Below are positions 63,896 through 64,000 of a DNA stretch of 64,000 bases, one piece after another. Position 1 is the stretch's first letter. Each line of letters begins with the position of its first letter. Both the position numbers and the translations under genes were made by a program. The notes below the pieces were generated by a model. That model was not told the DNA's origin, searched no databases, and saw only the letters and a program-made list of their open reading frames with translations. This DNA is from Candidatus Rhodoferax bjergmarkensis (lineage in GTDB: Bacteria > Pseudomonadota > Gammaproteobacteria > Burkholderiales > Burkholderiaceae_C). The stretch lies in NCBI GenBank assembly GCA_016708345.1, contig JADJFX010000003.1, forward strand, positions 186,001 through 250,000, read 5' to 3'.

Positions 63896-64000
63896 CCATC
63901 CAGCGCGTTCAATTAGTCTGACTTTTAGGTGTTTTTTAAGCTTTAGATTGCAGAGGGCTGTTGAAGAATCGTTGATAGAGACAAAGCATTGGGTGCTACG

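Overview
The window looks like a chromosomal segment of a betaproteobacterium, most likely the family Comamonadaceae and close to Rhodoferax. This is inferred from the betaproteobacterial forms of GshA, SecE and RsmB-DUF4390-NtrY/X, the che gene order, and a dispersed repeat that I associate from memory with this family. No 16S gene or database search supports the placement. Most genes look native and intact; the stretch from about 9.0 to 17 kb is visibly eroded.

Layout. 1-4.9 kb: the end of a chemotaxis operon, cheA (cut by the window edge)-cheW-cheR-cheD-cheB. 4.9-9.0 kb: a DUF2799 lipoprotein, a PaaX-type regulator overlapping an AidB-type acyl-CoA dehydrogenase, and a secreted propeller-like protein. 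9.0-16.7 kb: an accessory, decaying region with a cysC remnant, a small secreted protein, a frameshifted TonB-dependent receptor, a membrane acyltransferase, a parDE remnant beside a scrap of receptor 3' end, and an intact second TonB receptor. 17.0-28.3 kb: two pairs of periplasmic binding protein plus hybrid histidine kinase, with a UvrD/Rep helicase between them on the other strand. 28.3-35.4 kb: an AEC transporter, a chalcone-isomerase-like protein, trpE-trpG-trpD-trpC and ung. 35.5-49.5 kb: the classic block tRNA-Tyr, -Gly, -Thr, tuf, tRNA-Trp, secE, nusG, rplK, rplA, rplJ, rplL, rpoB, rpoC, closed by a strong terminator. 49.6-55.1 kb: a LemA-like protein, then rsmB, DUF4390, ntrY-like and ntrX-like genes that overlap or nearly abut. 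55.3-60.9 kb: proA, gshA, kup, gshB. 60.9-63.9 kb: a class II amidotransferase, an M14 carboxypeptidase-like protein and an unassigned glycosyltransferase-like protein.

How genes work together. The che genes form the array kinase/coupler (CheA, CheW) and the receptor adaptation enzymes (CheR, CheD, CheB). TonB receptor 2 is divergent from a binding protein and a very large kinase; I infer a sensing and uptake module, ligand unknown. proA and gshA both act on glutamate-derived substrates, and gshA and gshB together make glutathione.

The most unusual signal is a roughly 55-60 nt repeat with an imperfect palindrome (arms around GCGC..AGCTAT / ATAGCT..GCGC). I see eight clear copies and several weaker ones. 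Several sit just downstream of stop codons. One lies in frame inside proA, adding about 20 residues. One, read backwards, encodes the signal peptide of a small secreted protein, and a weaker match does the same in the M14 protein.
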